A stretch of DNA of 64,000 nt from Mesobacterium_A hydrothermale (GCF_035818635.1 NZ_JAYLLH010000010.1:1-64000); one strand, 5' to 3'. Numbered from the stretch's first letter, positions 34,030 through 43,482 are shown. Notes: generated from the sequence alone by a model not told the origin. Translations and numbers: made by a program.

Positions 34030-34905
34030 ATGGACCGAGACTGGATCGCTACTGCCCGCACCCTGTCCGAGGCTCTGCCCTATCTGCAACGCTATGCCGG
34101 GGCCATCGTCGTGGTCAAATTCGGCGGCAACGCCATGGGTGACGCCGACGCGATGGCCGAATTCGCCCGCGACATCGTTCTGATGCGACAGGTGGGGGTG
34201 AACCCCGTCGTGGTGCATGGCGGCGGGCCGATGATCAACGATTTGCTCAAACGGCTGAACATCGAAAGCCGTTTTGTCCGTGGCAAGCGCGTGACCGATC
34301 AGGCCACGGTCGAAGTGGTCGAAATGGTTCTGACCGGTCTGGTCAACAAGCGAATCGTTCAGGCAATCATGGACGAAGGCGGCCGCGCCGTCGGCCTGTC
34401 GGGCAAGGATGACGACCTGATGGTCTGCGAGGCGGACGACCCCGAACTGGGTTTTGTCGGCCGCCCGATCGAGATGAACGTGCAGGTGCTGCGTGATTTG
34501 TTCACCGCCGGGATCATCCCGGTCGTGGCCCCTGTGGCCACCGGGATGGACCCGCTGGAAACCTTCAACGTCAACGGCGACACCGCCGCCGGTGCGATTG
34601 CCGGGGCGCTGAAGGCCGATCGCCTGTTGCTGCTGACCGACGTGACCGGGGTCAAGAACAAGGATGGCGACGTGGTGACCGAGATGACCCCGGACGACGT
34701 GAACCGGATGATCGCGGACGGCACCATCGCGGGCGGGATGATCCCCAAGACGGAAACCGCGCTGCAAGCCATCGAAAAGGGTGTGCGGGGCGTCGTGATC
34801 ATTGACGGTCGGGTGCCCAACGCCTGCTTGCTGGAGCTGTTCACCGAACACGGTTCGGGGTCGTTGATCCGGCCCGAGAACCTGCCCCCGCGCGAGAATC
34901 GATGA
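34030..34905 (+). CDS. argB: Acetylglutamate kinase
   Basis: The 291-residue enzyme performs the second step of arginine synthesis, phosphorylating N-acetylglutamate. It has a VVKFGGNAMG phosphate loop, VVHGGGPMI, FNVNGDTAAGAIAGAL and GGMIPKTETAL with the ATP lysine. The ATG at 34030 is preferred over 34015. It overlaps the ferredoxin-like gene by ATGA, although the two have no obvious common pathway. Confidence 0.96.
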   Translation: MDRDWIATARTLSEALPYLQRYAGAIVVVKFGGNAMGDADAMAEFARDIVLMRQVGVNPVVVHGGGPMINDLLKRLNIESRFVRGKRVTDQATVEVVEMVLTGLVNKRIVQAIMDEGGRAVGLSGKDDDLMVCEADDPELGFVGRPIEMNVQVLRDLFTAGIIPVVAPVATGMDPLETFNVNGDTAAGAIAGALKADRLLLLTDVTGVKNKDGDVVTEMTPDDVNRMIADGTIAGGMIPKTETALQAIEKGVRGVVIIDGRVPNACLLELFTEHGSGSLIRPENLPPRENR

Positions 34906-35570
34906 CCGCGCTGGCCGCGCTGGATGATGCGGCCGCCAAGGCCGGGCTGCGGGTGCGCGGCGTGCTTGAGGTGACCGACAGCGACGGCGCGCCAGAAGGC
35001 TGCGCATCGCTTGTGTTGCTGGGACCGGATGAACCCGCGTTCTGGCCGCTGTTTTCCACCAGCGACGAATATTTCGACGGCAACCCGGACCCGCTGGACC
35101 GCTGGTCCAAGCGGGTGATTGGTGCATTGGCGAGGGAGTGGGGCGGCCATGCGGTGTTTCCGTCCGACGGCCCGCCCTATCCCCCGTTCATCGCCTGGGC
35201 GCGCGACAGTGACCATGCCTGGGTGTCCCCCGTGGGTCTGCTGGTCCACGACGCGGCAGGGCTGTTCATCAGCTATCGCGGGGCGGTGGCGTTGCCCCAG
35301 GTGGTGCAGGCCGCCCCCGTGGGCGTGATGCCCTGCCTGAGCTGTCACGCCGCCCCCTGCACCACGGCCTGCCCGGTCGGCGCGCTGTCGCTGGCAGAGT
35401 ACGATGTGGCGGCGTGCAAGGCGCATTTGCGCAGCGACCTCGGCCACGACTGCCGGGACAACGGTTGCCTTGCCCGGCGGGCGTGTCCTGTTGCTGTTGA
35501 TTTCGAACGCCTGCCGGTGCAATCGGCGTTTCACATGGCCGCTTTCCTGGGGACGGACCCATGCGACTGA
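34902..35570 (+). CDS. Ferredoxin-like iron-sulfur protein
   Basis: The 222-residue protein has an N-terminal domain of about 140 residues (ASLVLLGPDEPAFWPLF..., PPYPPFIAW) reminiscent of the cyanocobalamin-reductase/QueG-like N-terminal fold. A cluster site CLSCHAAPCTTACPVGAL follows at about 147, then a second cysteine group CRDNGCLARRACPV at about 187. The second group has only three cysteines. It is annotated simply as ferredoxin in relatives; the role is unknown. It overlaps the sixA-like gene by 10 bases. Confidence 0.72.
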   Translation: MTALAALDDAAAKAGLRVRGVLEVTDSDGAPEGCASLVLLGPDEPAFWPLFSTSDEYFDGNPDPLDRWSKRVIGALAREWGGHAVFPSDGPPYPPFIAWARDSDHAWVSPVGLLVHDAAGLFISYRGAVALPQVVQAAPVGVMPCLSCHAAPCTTACPVGALSLAEYDVAACKAHLRSDLGHDCRDNGCLARRACPVAVDFERLPVQSAFHMAAFLGTDPCD

Positions 35571-36052
35571 TCCTGATGCGGCATGCCAAATCGGACTGGT
35601 CCGAACCGGGGCTTGACGACCATGACCGCCCGCTGAACGGCAGGGGCCGGAAAAGCGCCAAGGCGTTGGGGGCGTGGCTGCGGGGCAAGGGATATCTGCC
35701 GGATCAGGTGCTGTGTTCCAGCGCATTGCGCACGCGCGAAACACTGGACCGGCTTCGCATCGAGGCGCTGGTGAGCGTCGAGGGCCGGCTGTACCACGCC
35801 AGCCCAAACGTGATGTGGGACAGCCTGTCCGAGGCCACGGGACAAACCGTGCTGATGGTCGGGCACAATCCCGGCATCGCGGAATTCGCGGCTGGGTGCG
35901 TGGCGCAGCCGCCCGCGCATAGCCGGTTCTTTGCCTATCCCACCGGGGCGACTCTGGTGGTGGATTTTGAGGCCCCGGACTGGTCGCATGTGCGCTGCGC
36001 CACGGGCACGGTGTGGGATTTCGTCGTACCGCGCGACTTGCTTGAGGACTGA
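35561..36052 (+). CDS. SixA-type histidine phosphatase
   Basis: The 163-residue protein has the catalytic RHG-type motif LILMRHAKSDW at residue 2-12, then PLNGRGRKSAKALGAWL, SSALRTRETL, and the second histidine in VGHNPGIAEFA. SixA of E. coli dephosphorylates phosphohistidine in signalling proteins; whether this protein does so is inferred from length and motif. It ends the argB string. Confidence 0.87.
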   Translation: MRLILMRHAKSDWSEPGLDDHDRPLNGRGRKSAKALGAWLRGKGYLPDQVLCSSALRTRETLDRLRIEALVSVEGRLYHASPNVMWDSLSEATGQTVLMVGHNPGIAEFAAGCVAQPPAHSRFFAYPTGATLVVDFEAPDWSHVRCATGTVWDFVVPRDLLED

Positions 36053-36238
36053 CGCTACTGCTGCGGTGCGGTCGGACCGATGCAGGGCACCAAGCTCGAT
36101 GCAGCGGCGGGCGGATGCCAGCGGGTTGATCGGCCGGAAAGGCGTTTGTGGACCGGCTGCGCCGAAACCCCCGGCGTCGGGACCGACTAACGATCGGCCG
36201 ACCATGGCGCAGTTTCGTCAACACATGGGCCAGGATAG

Positions 36239-36264
36239 AAAAAGGGGGCCAGCGGCCCCCTTTT
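36239..36264. terminator. Terminator of the bzt/aap operon
   Basis: GGGGGCC, a 3-base loop and GGCCCCC are flanked by A5 and T4, 30 bases after the stop of the ATPase gene on the minus strand. Confidence 0.85.
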
Positions 36265-36294
36265 GTACTGCGTCGCGATGGTCTGTCCCGTGCC

Positions 36295-37086
36295 TTAGTG
36301 GCCCAGGATCTGGCTGAGGAACAGCTTGGTCCGTTCGTTCTGCGGGTTGTTGAAGAACTCTTCGGGTTCGTTCTGTTCGACAATCTGGCCCGCATCCATG
36401 AAGATCACGCGGTTCGCCACCTGACGCGCAAACCCCATTTCGTGGGTCACGCAAAGCATGGTCATGCCTTCTTCGGCCAGTTCCACCATCGTATCCAGCA
36501 CTTCCTTGATCATCTCGGGGTCAAGCGCCGAGGTGGGTTCGTCAAAGAGCATGATCCGCGGCTTCATGCAGAGCGAACGGGCGATGGCCACACGCTGCTG
36601 CTGACCACCGGACAACTGGCCGGGATACTTGTTGGCCTGTTCCGGGATCTTGACCTTTTCAAGGAAGTGCATCGCGGTCGCCTCGGCCTCTTTCTTGGGG
36701 ATCTTGCGAACCCAGATCGGGGCGAGCGTGCAGTTTTCCAGGATCGTCAGATGCGGAAACAGGTTGAAGTGCTGGAACACCATGCCGACTTCGGACCGGA
36801 TCTTGTCGATGTTCTTCAGATCCGACGACAGTTCGGTGCCATCCACCAGGATGCTGCCGGCCTGGTGTTCTTCCAGGCGGTTGATGCAGCGGATCAGGGT
36901 GGATTTCCCCGACCCCGACGGGCCCGCGATAACGATCCGTTCGCCGCGATAGACGGTCAGGTCGATGTCGCGCAGCACGTGGAAGGACCCGTACCACTTG
37001 TTCATCTTGGTGATCTGGATCGCGACCTCGTCAGAGACCGTCATTGCGCTGCGGTCGATATCGCGCTCGATAGCTAGTTCAGACAT
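36295..37086 (-). CDS. bztD: Glutamate/glutamine/aspartate ABC transporter, ATP-binding protein
   Basis: The 263-residue protein has Walker A GPSGSGKST, a Q loop, the signature LSGGQQQRVAIARSL, Walker B IMLFDEPTSALDP and the switch histidine in CVTHEMGFA. It belongs to the polar amino-acid group (AapP/BztD/GlnQ). Eleven bases separate it from bztC upstream; it is the last gene of the operon. About 20 extra N-terminal residues precede the ABC core. Confidence 0.93.
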   Translation of the reverse strand: MSELAIERDIDRSAMTVSDEVAIQITKMNKWYGSFHVLRDIDLTVYRGERIVIAGPSGSGKSTLIRCINRLEEHQAGSILVDGTELSSDLKNIDKIRSEVGMVFQHFNLFPHLTILENCTLAPIWVRKIPKKEAEATAMHFLEKVKIPEQANKYPGQLSGGQQQRVAIARSLCMKPRIMLFDEPTSALDPEMIKEVLDTMVELAEEGMTMLCVTHEMGFARQVANRVIFMDAGQIVEQNEPEEFFNNPQNERTKLFLSQILGH

Positions 37087-37097
37087 TGATGGTCTCC

Positions 37098-38414
37098 TTA
37101 ACGGTGCTCACGACGGAGCTTTTTCTCGAGGAAGAGGGAATATTGGCCCATGCTGAAGCAGAACACGAAGAACAGCAGGCCGACAAAGACGAAGAGTTCC
37201 CAATACACGCCGTTCCAGTCAGTGGTGGCGCGGATCGAGTTCGTCAGGCCGATCGGGTCAAGCAGGCCGATGAAGACCACCAGCGTGGTGTCCTTGAACA
37301 GGCCGATGAAGGTGCTGACGATGCCCGGGATCGAGATCTTCAGCGACTGCGGCAGGATGATCAGGCGCATGGATTTCCAGTAATCCAGCCCCAGCGCATC
37401 GGCGGCCTCGTATTGACCTTTGGGCAGGGCGGCCAGGCCACCGCGGATCACCTCGGCGATATAGGCCGACGAGAACAGCGTGACCATGATGATCACCCGC
37501 AGCATGAGGTCGAAGTTGGTGCCCGGCGGCAGGAAGTAGTTCAGCAGCAGGGACGCGGTGAACAGCCAGACGATCAGCGGCACGCCGCGGATCATCTCGA
37601 TGAACCCGACCGAGACCTTGTTGATGAAGAACAGGTCCGATTGACGCCCCAGCGCCAGCAGGATGCCCAGCGGCAGGGACAGGATGATCCCCGACACGCC
37701 GATGATGATCGCCAGCATGAAGCCGCCCATCTGCTTGGAATCGACGTGTTCGATGGCCAGCGGCAGCACCGACGACAGGGCGTCGGTCAAGCTGCCGGCC
37801 AGGAACAGCCAGTAAAGCAGCGGCAGGACGATCGCGGCCAGAACGCCGACAAGATTGCCGATGACCCTGGACCCGATCGTGAAGGCGAAGAAGCCCAGCA
37901 CGAACCCGGAAGCGACGACGATCGGCCCCCAGAGCGACCCGCCCCAGATCATCCAGTAAGCGATGAAGGGCGCGGCGACCGAGAACCACAGCATCTTGCG
38001 CGGCAGTTCGGTGAACAGGACCGGCAGGATCGCGACCAGGAACACGATGAAGGCGAGGACCGGACGCCAGTAAAGTTCGGCCGGGTAGAAGCCGAACATC
38101 AGCTGCGGCCAGCGTTCGGTGATGACCGCCCAGCAGGCCGCGGCGACGCCGGGGCCATAGGTGGCGTCGCGGATTTCGCGACACTGGTTCAGGTTGTCGG
38201 CCACCCAGATTCCCCGGAAGGCCCAAGGCAGCACATGGCTGAGCGCGGCCCAGATCACGACGACCGAGACCAGGGTCAGCAGGATGTTGACCCAGCCCGA
38301 GAACAGGTTTTCCCGCAGCCATTTCATGACACCACGTTCCGTCAGCGGCGGTTCCTGCTCCGGGATCATGGTTTCGCGCACGAAGGCGACGGTTTGTGCG
38401 TGTGTTTCGCTCAT
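37098..38414 (-). CDS. bztC: Glutamate/glutamine/aspartate ABC transporter permease
   Basis: The 438-residue protein has an N-terminal extension with several helices, then the HisM-type permease domain (about 230-425). The EAA loop is YEAADALGLDYWKSMRLIIL, which contacts the ATPase. The length and extra N-terminal helices match BztC/AapM rather than the short GlnP. It is separated from bztB by one base. Confidence 0.92.
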   Translation of the reverse strand: MSETHAQTVAFVRETMIPEQEPPLTERGVMKWLRENLFSGWVNILLTLVSVVVIWAALSHVLPWAFRGIWVADNLNQCREIRDATYGPGVAAACWAVITERWPQLMFGFYPAELYWRPVLAFIVFLVAILPVLFTELPRKMLWFSVAAPFIAYWMIWGGSLWGPIVVASGFVLGFFAFTIGSRVIGNLVGVLAAIVLPLLYWLFLAGSLTDALSSVLPLAIEHVDSKQMGGFMLAIIIGVSGIILSLPLGILLALGRQSDLFFINKVSVGFIEMIRGVPLIVWLFTASLLLNYFLPPGTNFDLMLRVIIMVTLFSSAYIAEVIRGGLAALPKGQYEAADALGLDYWKSMRLIILPQSLKISIPGIVSTFIGLFKDTTLVVFIGLLDPIGLTNSIRATTDWNGVYWELFVFVGLLFFVFCFSMGQYSLFLEKKLRREHR

Positions 38415-38415
38415 C

Positions 38416-39681
38416 TTACCGCTCCTTCAGCTTGACCGAGTTGTTGTAGAAGTTCATCGCGCTGGAAATCACCAGACTCGTGACCAGATAGAACAGACCG
38501 AGAAGCAGCATGCCCTCAAGCTCTCGTCCGGTCTGGTTGATGGTGATGCCGCCCAGGGTCGAGCGCACGTCCATATAGCCCACTGCGATCGCCAGAGAGC
38601 TGTTCTTGGTCAGGTTCAGGTATTGCGAGATCAGCGGCGGGATGATCACCCGAAGCGCCTGCGGCAGGATCACAAGGTTCATCGTGGTGCCCGGGCGTAG
38701 GCCCAGGGCATAGGCCGCTTCGGACTGACCCTTGGAAATGGCCATGATGCCCGCGCGCACGATTTCCGCGATAAACGCACCGGTATACAGCGACAACGCA
38801 ATCCACAGGGCTATCAACGAGTTGCGCAGGTGTACCCCTTCGGTGAAGTTGAAGCCCTTCAGGTACGGAAAGTTAAGATGCGCGCCCATCAGAACCATCA
38901 GGATACCGGCGGGCAAAAAGAACACCGCAAGGTTGATGTACCAGGTGGTTGGGCGGATGCCGGTGGCCTCTTGCTTGACCGTGGCGCTGTGGTTGATGAG
39001 GGTGATCGCATAGATCGAGGCGATCAGCACGACAACAATCAGAAGCCAGTTCAGATACCCGCTGTCGAAAAACGGCGACGCGAAGTTGATGCCCGGGATG
39101 TAAATGCCGCGGTTGGTCACCGCGATGGCATCCAGGATCATGCTGGCTTCGGGTGTGTCACCGCGGAACGCGCGTGGTGCCGGCATCGATTCCGTCATCA
39201 GCGCGAAGATCAGGATGATCCACAGCAGCAGCGGCACGTTGCGGAAGCCTTCGACGTAGACCGCCATCAGCTTGGCCACCAGCCAGTTGTTCGACAGGCG
39301 CAGGACGCCCGCGATCACGCCAAGCACGGTGGCAAGGGCACAGCCCAGAACGGCAACCAGAAGCGTGTTCAGAATCCCGACGGTGGCCGCACGGGCGTGC
39401 GAACAGACCGAATTGACGATCTCTCCATTAACCTCGCAACTGGTGTTGTATTCGATCAGGCGCTGGTTGATATCATAGCCCGCGCGGCTCCAGAGGAAGC
39501 CGAAATCGAAATCCTTCCCCAGTTCCTGAAGGTTGTGGATCACGTTCGACAACAGCCAGGACAGCATGAGCATCAACAGCACCATCGCCACGACCTGGAT
39601 CGTCAGCGAACGGTACCGCGTGTCATATAATAGCTGGCTGAGCCGAAAACCCTGGCTCGGCGGTTCGGTCATAACAGACAT
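38416..39681 (-). CDS. bztB: Glutamate/glutamine/aspartate ABC transporter permease
   Basis: The 421-residue protein has a first helix near 28-48, a large loop including a Cys pair (SCEVNGEIVNSVCS), and the permease domain with EAA loop SEAAYALGLRPGTTMNLVIL. GGGGAG before the ATG at 39681 decides the start over 39723. The BztB/AapQ type pairs with BztC to form the channel. Confidence 0.92.
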   Translation of the reverse strand: MSVMTEPPSQGFRLSQLLYDTRYRSLTIQVVAMVLLMLMLSWLLSNVIHNLQELGKDFDFGFLWSRAGYDINQRLIEYNTSCEVNGEIVNSVCSHARAATVGILNTLLVAVLGCALATVLGVIAGVLRLSNNWLVAKLMAVYVEGFRNVPLLLWIILIFALMTESMPAPRAFRGDTPEASMILDAIAVTNRGIYIPGINFASPFFDSGYLNWLLIVVVLIASIYAITLINHSATVKQEATGIRPTTWYINLAVFFLPAGILMVLMGAHLNFPYLKGFNFTEGVHLRNSLIALWIALSLYTGAFIAEIVRAGIMAISKGQSEAAYALGLRPGTTMNLVILPQALRVIIPPLISQYLNLTKNSSLAIAVGYMDVRSTLGGITINQTGRELEGMLLLGLFYLVTSLVISSAMNFYNNSVKLKER

Positions 39682-39790
39682 TTTGTTCTCCCCGTGGTTT
39701 CCGTTCTTCCTTGACCGCTGCACCGGTTGGTCCGGCGTCTGGCCACCCTCGGAAACTCGTTTCGCGCAGGCTTGCGCGACATTGATGTGA

Positions 39791-39822
39791 AAAGGGCGCG
39801 AAGTCTGACCTTCGCGCCCTTT
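39791..39822 (-). terminator. Stem-loop between substrate-binding gene and permease gene
   Basis: AAAGGGCGCGAA and TTCGCGCCCTTT form a 12-base stem with an 8-base loop. On the minus strand it lies 12 bases after the bztA stop and is followed by TTTTC. It can act as a partial terminator or mRNA 3' stabiliser, giving more binding protein than permease. Confidence 0.75.
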
Positions 39823-39833
39823 CCGTCAAGCTC

Positions 39834-40853
39834 TTAGCGGAACGGCGGGCTGTAGAGCAGGCCGCCATCGGTCCATTGCGCGTTCAGACCGCGCGACAGG
39901 CCAATCGGGGTGTTCTCGCCGATGTTCTTTTCGAACAGTTCGCCGTAGTTGCCGCCGGCCATGATTGCGCGCTTGGCCCAATCCTTGTCCAGACCCAGCA
40001 TGCCGCCCAGTTCACCTTCGGTGCCCAGGATACGGTTGATTTCCGGGTTGTTGGTCGGCGCAGCTGCCAGCTCTGCCACGTTGGCCGAGGTGATGCCCAG
40101 TTCTTCGGCCGAGATCAGCGCGTTCAGGGTCCAGCGTGCGATATCACCCCAGTCGTTGTCGCCGTGGCGAACGAGCGGGCCCAGCGGCTCTTTCGAGATG
40201 ATTTCCGGCAGAACGACGAAGTCGCCGGGGTTTTCAAAGGTGGCGCGGGTTGCGGCCAAGCCCGATGCGTCGGTGGTGTAGACGTCGCAGGCGCCAGCCA
40301 GGAACTGCTGCTGCGCTTCGGCATTGGTTTCGATCGGAACCGGCTCGTACGACAGGTTGTTGGTCCGGAAGAAGTCGGCCAGGTTCAATTCGGTGGTGGT
40401 GCCGGTCTGGATGCAGACGGTGGCGCCATCAAGTTCCTTGGCCGAGGACACGCCCAGTTCCTTCGGAACCATGAAGCCCTGACCGTCGTAGTAGTTCACG
40501 CCGACGAATTCGAACTTCAGGTCGACATCGCGCGAGAAGGTCCAGGTGGTGTTCCGTGCCAGCAGGTCGACTTCACCCGATGCCAGTGCGGTGAAACGGG
40601 TCTGACCGGTGGTCGGAACGAATTCGACGGCCATCGGGTCGCCCAGAACAGCGGCGGCCACGGCGCGGCACACGCCAACGTCAAAGCCCTGCCATTCGCC
40701 ATTCGCGTCGGGTGCAGCAAAGCCCACCAGACCGGTGGACACGCCGCAGTTCAGCTTGCCGCGTGCTTTCACATCGTCCAGCGTCGCACCAGACGCGGCA
40801 CCGGCGGCGATGCCGGCCACGGTCAGCGCGCCGAGAATTACGGTTTTTTTCAT
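39834..40853 (-). CDS. bztA: Amino-acid ABC transporter periplasmic substrate-binding protein
   Basis: The 339-residue protein has a signal peptide MKKTVILGALTVAGIAAGA with likely cleavage near residue 22. The SBP family 3 signatures GVSTGLVGFAAPDANGEWQG and DVGVCRAVAAAVLGD follow, then LLARNTTWTFSRDVDL. It is of the BztA/AapJ type, which binds Glu, Gln, Asp and Asn. The ATG at 40853 follows AGGAAGAGG-type purines; in-frame codons upstream to 40970 are a leader. It is the first gene of the operon. Confidence 0.94.
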   Translation of the reverse strand: MKKTVILGALTVAGIAAGAASGATLDDVKARGKLNCGVSTGLVGFAAPDANGEWQGFDVGVCRAVAAAVLGDPMAVEFVPTTGQTRFTALASGEVDLLARNTTWTFSRDVDLKFEFVGVNYYDGQGFMVPKELGVSSAKELDGATVCIQTGTTTELNLADFFRTNNLSYEPVPIETNAEAQQQFLAGACDVYTTDASGLAATRATFENPGDFVVLPEIISKEPLGPLVRHGDNDWGDIARWTLNALISAEELGITSANVAELAAAPTNNPEINRILGTEGELGGMLGLDKDWAKRAIMAGGNYGELFEKNIGENTPIGLSRGLNAQWTDGGLLYSPPFR

Positions 40854-41060
40854 CTTTACCTCTTCCTGTTGGTCCGCCCCTTCAGGGACGTTGATCCGCC
40901 CTTTCACGAGCGATGCAGACAAAGCAGGGGGGTCCCCCGCTTCGATGGGCTTGAGTTTGGAGGGATTCATTCCAGAACGTCAAGCCAAGTATCAGGGAAA
41001 ATGACGTTTGATTCAGCAAATGACCGATCCGAGGGCAGACCCGACATTTTGCGCGCTCCG

Positions 41061-41771
41061 TCAACCTGTGGAAACTTGGTAGAAACGGCAGGCGTGCAGG
41101 AACTCGGATTTCTTCCTTTCGGCCAGTTCGGTCGCCTCTTCATCGGCGCCCCACTGTTCTTCCTGCCAGGTTTCGTCGAGTCGCGACAGCGTCCAAAGCT
41201 GGTTTTCCGTCCAGGCCCGCCGCGTCGCCGCCAGCCCGAGAATCAGCGATCCTGTCAACGACACGAGGTCGTGAAACGCGGCCATCTGGAACGGGTTCAT
41301 GGCAAAGACCGGGCCGCGCAAACGGTCCAGAACCCCATCGGGTTGGGCCGCGTGGATCACGCCCTGGCGCGGTTGCAGGCGCGCGCCAAAGGTCTGTTCT
41401 GCCCAGTCAAGCAATGGGTCCCAGTGCGCGGCCTGGCGGCTGACCAGTTCGACCGGGCTGTGGGCACGATAGCACAGCAGGTCGGTGTCGCCGTATTGCA
41501 GCAGCATCTCGGCCACCTCGTCGAACTGGCGCGCCACCTTGTCGATGGCGGCATTGGCGGACCGGGTATTGGGCATGGTCGTCGGGTCGACCATTTCATG
41601 CTGCGCGTCCCATTCGGCGGCGATTGCCGCGGCCATGGCGCGGGTCGGCAGGACCAGCGGCGCCTTCGCGGGTGTCTTGACCCCGCGCCCATCCAACGTG
41701 ACAGCAAAGCCGCCGTCGGCTTCGCGAACTTCGGCCTGTTTCCAGAACCGCTTGGGTGCCCAATTGCTCAT
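41061..41771 (-). CDS. ATP12 family F1-ATPase assembly chaperone
   Basis: The 236-residue protein matches the alphaproteobacterial and mitochondrial ATP12 family, whose mitochondrial member helps assemble the F1 alpha subunit. It shows RFWKQAEVREADGGFAVTLD, GRGVKTPAKAPLVLPT, AAEWDAQ, ATDLLCYRA-type segment YGDTDLLCYRAHSP and LSRLDETWQEEQWGAD. It overlaps the HAD gene by 4 bases; the two lie in a coupled minus-strand string with rluC and crcB. Confidence 0.9.
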   Translation of the reverse strand: MSNWAPKRFWKQAEVREADGGFAVTLDGRGVKTPAKAPLVLPTRAMAAAIAAEWDAQHEMVDPTTMPNTRSANAAIDKVARQFDEVAEMLLQYGDTDLLCYRAHSPVELVSRQAAHWDPLLDWAEQTFGARLQPRQGVIHAAQPDGVLDRLRGPVFAMNPFQMAAFHDLVSLTGSLILGLAATRRAWTENQLWTLSRLDETWQEEQWGADEEATELAERKKSEFLHACRFYQVSTG

Positions 41772-42442
41772 GCCCTGCCCCCCTGGATCTGCGCGATGGC
41801 CTGCATCATGGTATCAGTGGTGTCGACCAGCGCATGGGCGTGGCGCAGTTGCGACGCCGGGTGATAGCCCCAGGTCACCCCGATTGCCACCATGCCCGCA
41901 GCGTGGCCCATGTCGATGTCATAGGACGTGTCGCCGATCATCACCGCATCGCCCGCCGCCACCCCGGTTTCCGACAGTGCGGTCAACAGCATCGACGGGT
42001 GCGGTTTGGACGGATGATCGTCGGCCACCTGCGTGGTGATGAAATACCGGCGCAGATCGCGCGCATCCAGCAGCGCCTCGAGCCCGCGACGGGATTTTCC
42101 GGTGGCGACGCCCAGCAGAATCTCGTCTTGCGCATGCAGATGTTCCAGCACATCGCGAATCCCGGGATAAAGCGGGCTGCTGTCGGCGCCGCCTTGGCGA
42201 CGAATGTCGAAATACGCCTCTTTGTAGCCGGCCACCAACGCATCCCGCGTGTCCTGGTCGCTGTCCGGCGCAAGCCGCGCCATCGCCTGCGGCAGCGACA
42301 GGCCGACGATGCCAAGGATCGCGTCGCGCGAGGGTACAGGGCATGCCACGGTTTCAAAGCTGCGAGTCATCGCCCCCAGAATATCCGCCTGGCTGTCGAC
42401 CAGCGTGCCGTCGACATCGAAGATCACCAGTTTCAGGCTCAT
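41768..42442 (-). CDS. HAD-IA hydrolase, phosphoglycolate phosphatase-like
   Basis: The 224-residue protein has motif I VIFDVDGTLVDSQADI, motif II GVATGKSRRGL, the lysine in HPSKPHPSML, and motif III VMIGDTSYDIDMGHAAGM. The cap lies at about 18-85. The sequence resembles Gph-like phosphatases, but the substrate is not certain. The ATG at 42442 matches the motif I distance. It overlaps its neighbours on both sides. Confidence 0.87.
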   Translation of the reverse strand: MSLKLVIFDVDGTLVDSQADILGAMTRSFETVACPVPSRDAILGIVGLSLPQAMARLAPDSDQDTRDALVAGYKEAYFDIRRQGGADSSPLYPGIRDVLEHLHAQDEILLGVATGKSRRGLEALLDARDLRRYFITTQVADDHPSKPHPSMLLTALSETGVAAGDAVMIGDTSYDIDMGHAAGMVAIGVTWGYHPASQLRHAHALVDTTDTMMQAIAQIQGGRA

Positions 42443-43482
42443 CGAACCCTCTCGAACGGGTCTTCGTCGGCATAGGATTCCTCCCACCCCAGGGTTTCCC
42501 AGGTGTCTGCCATGTGCGCGGGCAGAGGGGCGTGGATCACCACCGGCTTACCCGTCGCAGGGTGGATAAAGCCGATGGTGCGGGCGTGCAGGTGCAGCTT
42601 GCGGGAAATGATCCCGCCCAGTTGCGCGCCCCAGCCATCGCCCAGATTTTCCTGCCCCGAGCCGCCGTACTTGCCATCACCGATGATCGGATGGCCGATT
42701 TCGGCCATGTGGGCGCGCAGCTGGTGGGTACGGCCGGTGACCGGCTCCAGCGCGACCCAGGCGGCGCGGCCGGCAACCCGGAACAACGTAGCGTAAAGCG
42801 TGTGGGCGCGTTTCGCGCCTTCGGTGGTATCGAGGTCGCGGGGATGCACGCAGAGCATCTTTTCCCCCTCGCCGCCCTTGCCGTGACCGGGGGCCTTGAC
42901 CAGCCCGTACTTGATTTCGCCTTCGTAGGGCGTGGGCACACCGGCAACCAGCGCCCAGTAGATCTTGCGCGTCTGCTTGTGGCGGATCGCAGCGGTCAGC
43001 CCCTTGGCCATTTCGCGGGTGCGGGCCAGCAGCAGGACACCGCTGGTGTCCTTGTCCAGCCGGTGCACCAGCCGGGGTTTTTCGTCGTAGCCGAAGGTCA
43101 GCGCCTCGGCCAGCCCGTCGACATGGCGGGTCTGCTTGCTGCCGCCCTGCGTCGGCAGGCCCGGCGGCTTGTTCAGCGCGATGATGTGGTCGTCCTGCCA
43201 GATCACGCAGTCGCGGATCAGTTTCGTATCGGTGTCGCTGACCCGGGGCTTCGGCGCGCTTTCCACCTGCCCCGGTTCGGGCAGTGGCGGAATGCGGACC
43301 TGCTGACCCACCTCGATCCGGTGCGAGGTCTTCACCCGGCCACCGTCGACGCGGATTTCACCCTTGCGGCACATCTTTTCGATGCGCCCCTGGGCCAGGT
43401 GCGGAAACAGGCGTTTCAGCCAGCGGTCAAGCCGCTGGTCGCCGTCGCCGGGGCCAACGGTTATGGTCTGTACTCGGCTCAT
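42439..43482 (-). CDS. rluC: RluA-family 23S rRNA pseudouridine synthase (RluC-like)
   Basis: The 347-residue protein has an N-terminal S4 domain (DQRLDRWLKRLFPHLAQGRI) and a catalytic aspartate in LVHRLDKDTSGVLLLARTR. GRTHQLRAHMAEIGHPIIGD is the C-terminal motif. RluC makes three pseudouridines in 23S rRNA (955, 2504, 2580 in E. coli); the exact target here is inferred. It overlaps crcB by 4 bases. Confidence 0.9.
   Translation of the reverse strand: MSRVQTITVGPGDGDQRLDRWLKRLFPHLAQGRIEKMCRKGEIRVDGGRVKTSHRIEVGQQVRIPPLPEPGQVESAPKPRVSDTDTKLIRDCVIWQDDHIIALNKPPGLPTQGGSKQTRHVDGLAEALTFGYDEKPRLVHRLDKDTSGVLLLARTREMAKGLTAAIRHKQTRKIYWALVAGVPTPYEGEIKYGLVKAPGHGKGGEGEKMLCVHPRDLDTTEGAKRAHTLYATLFRVAGRAAWVALEPVTGRTHQLRAHMAEIGHPIIGDGKYGGSGQENLGDGWGAQLGGIISRKLHLHARTIGFIHPATGKPVVIHAPLPAHMADTWETLGWEESYADEDPFERVR

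Noticed and set aside
37086..38435. 449-codon open frame opposite the bztC gene
   Set aside because: It is extremely rich in Asp, Gln and Arg with no hydrophobic core, typical of the complement of membrane-helix codons.
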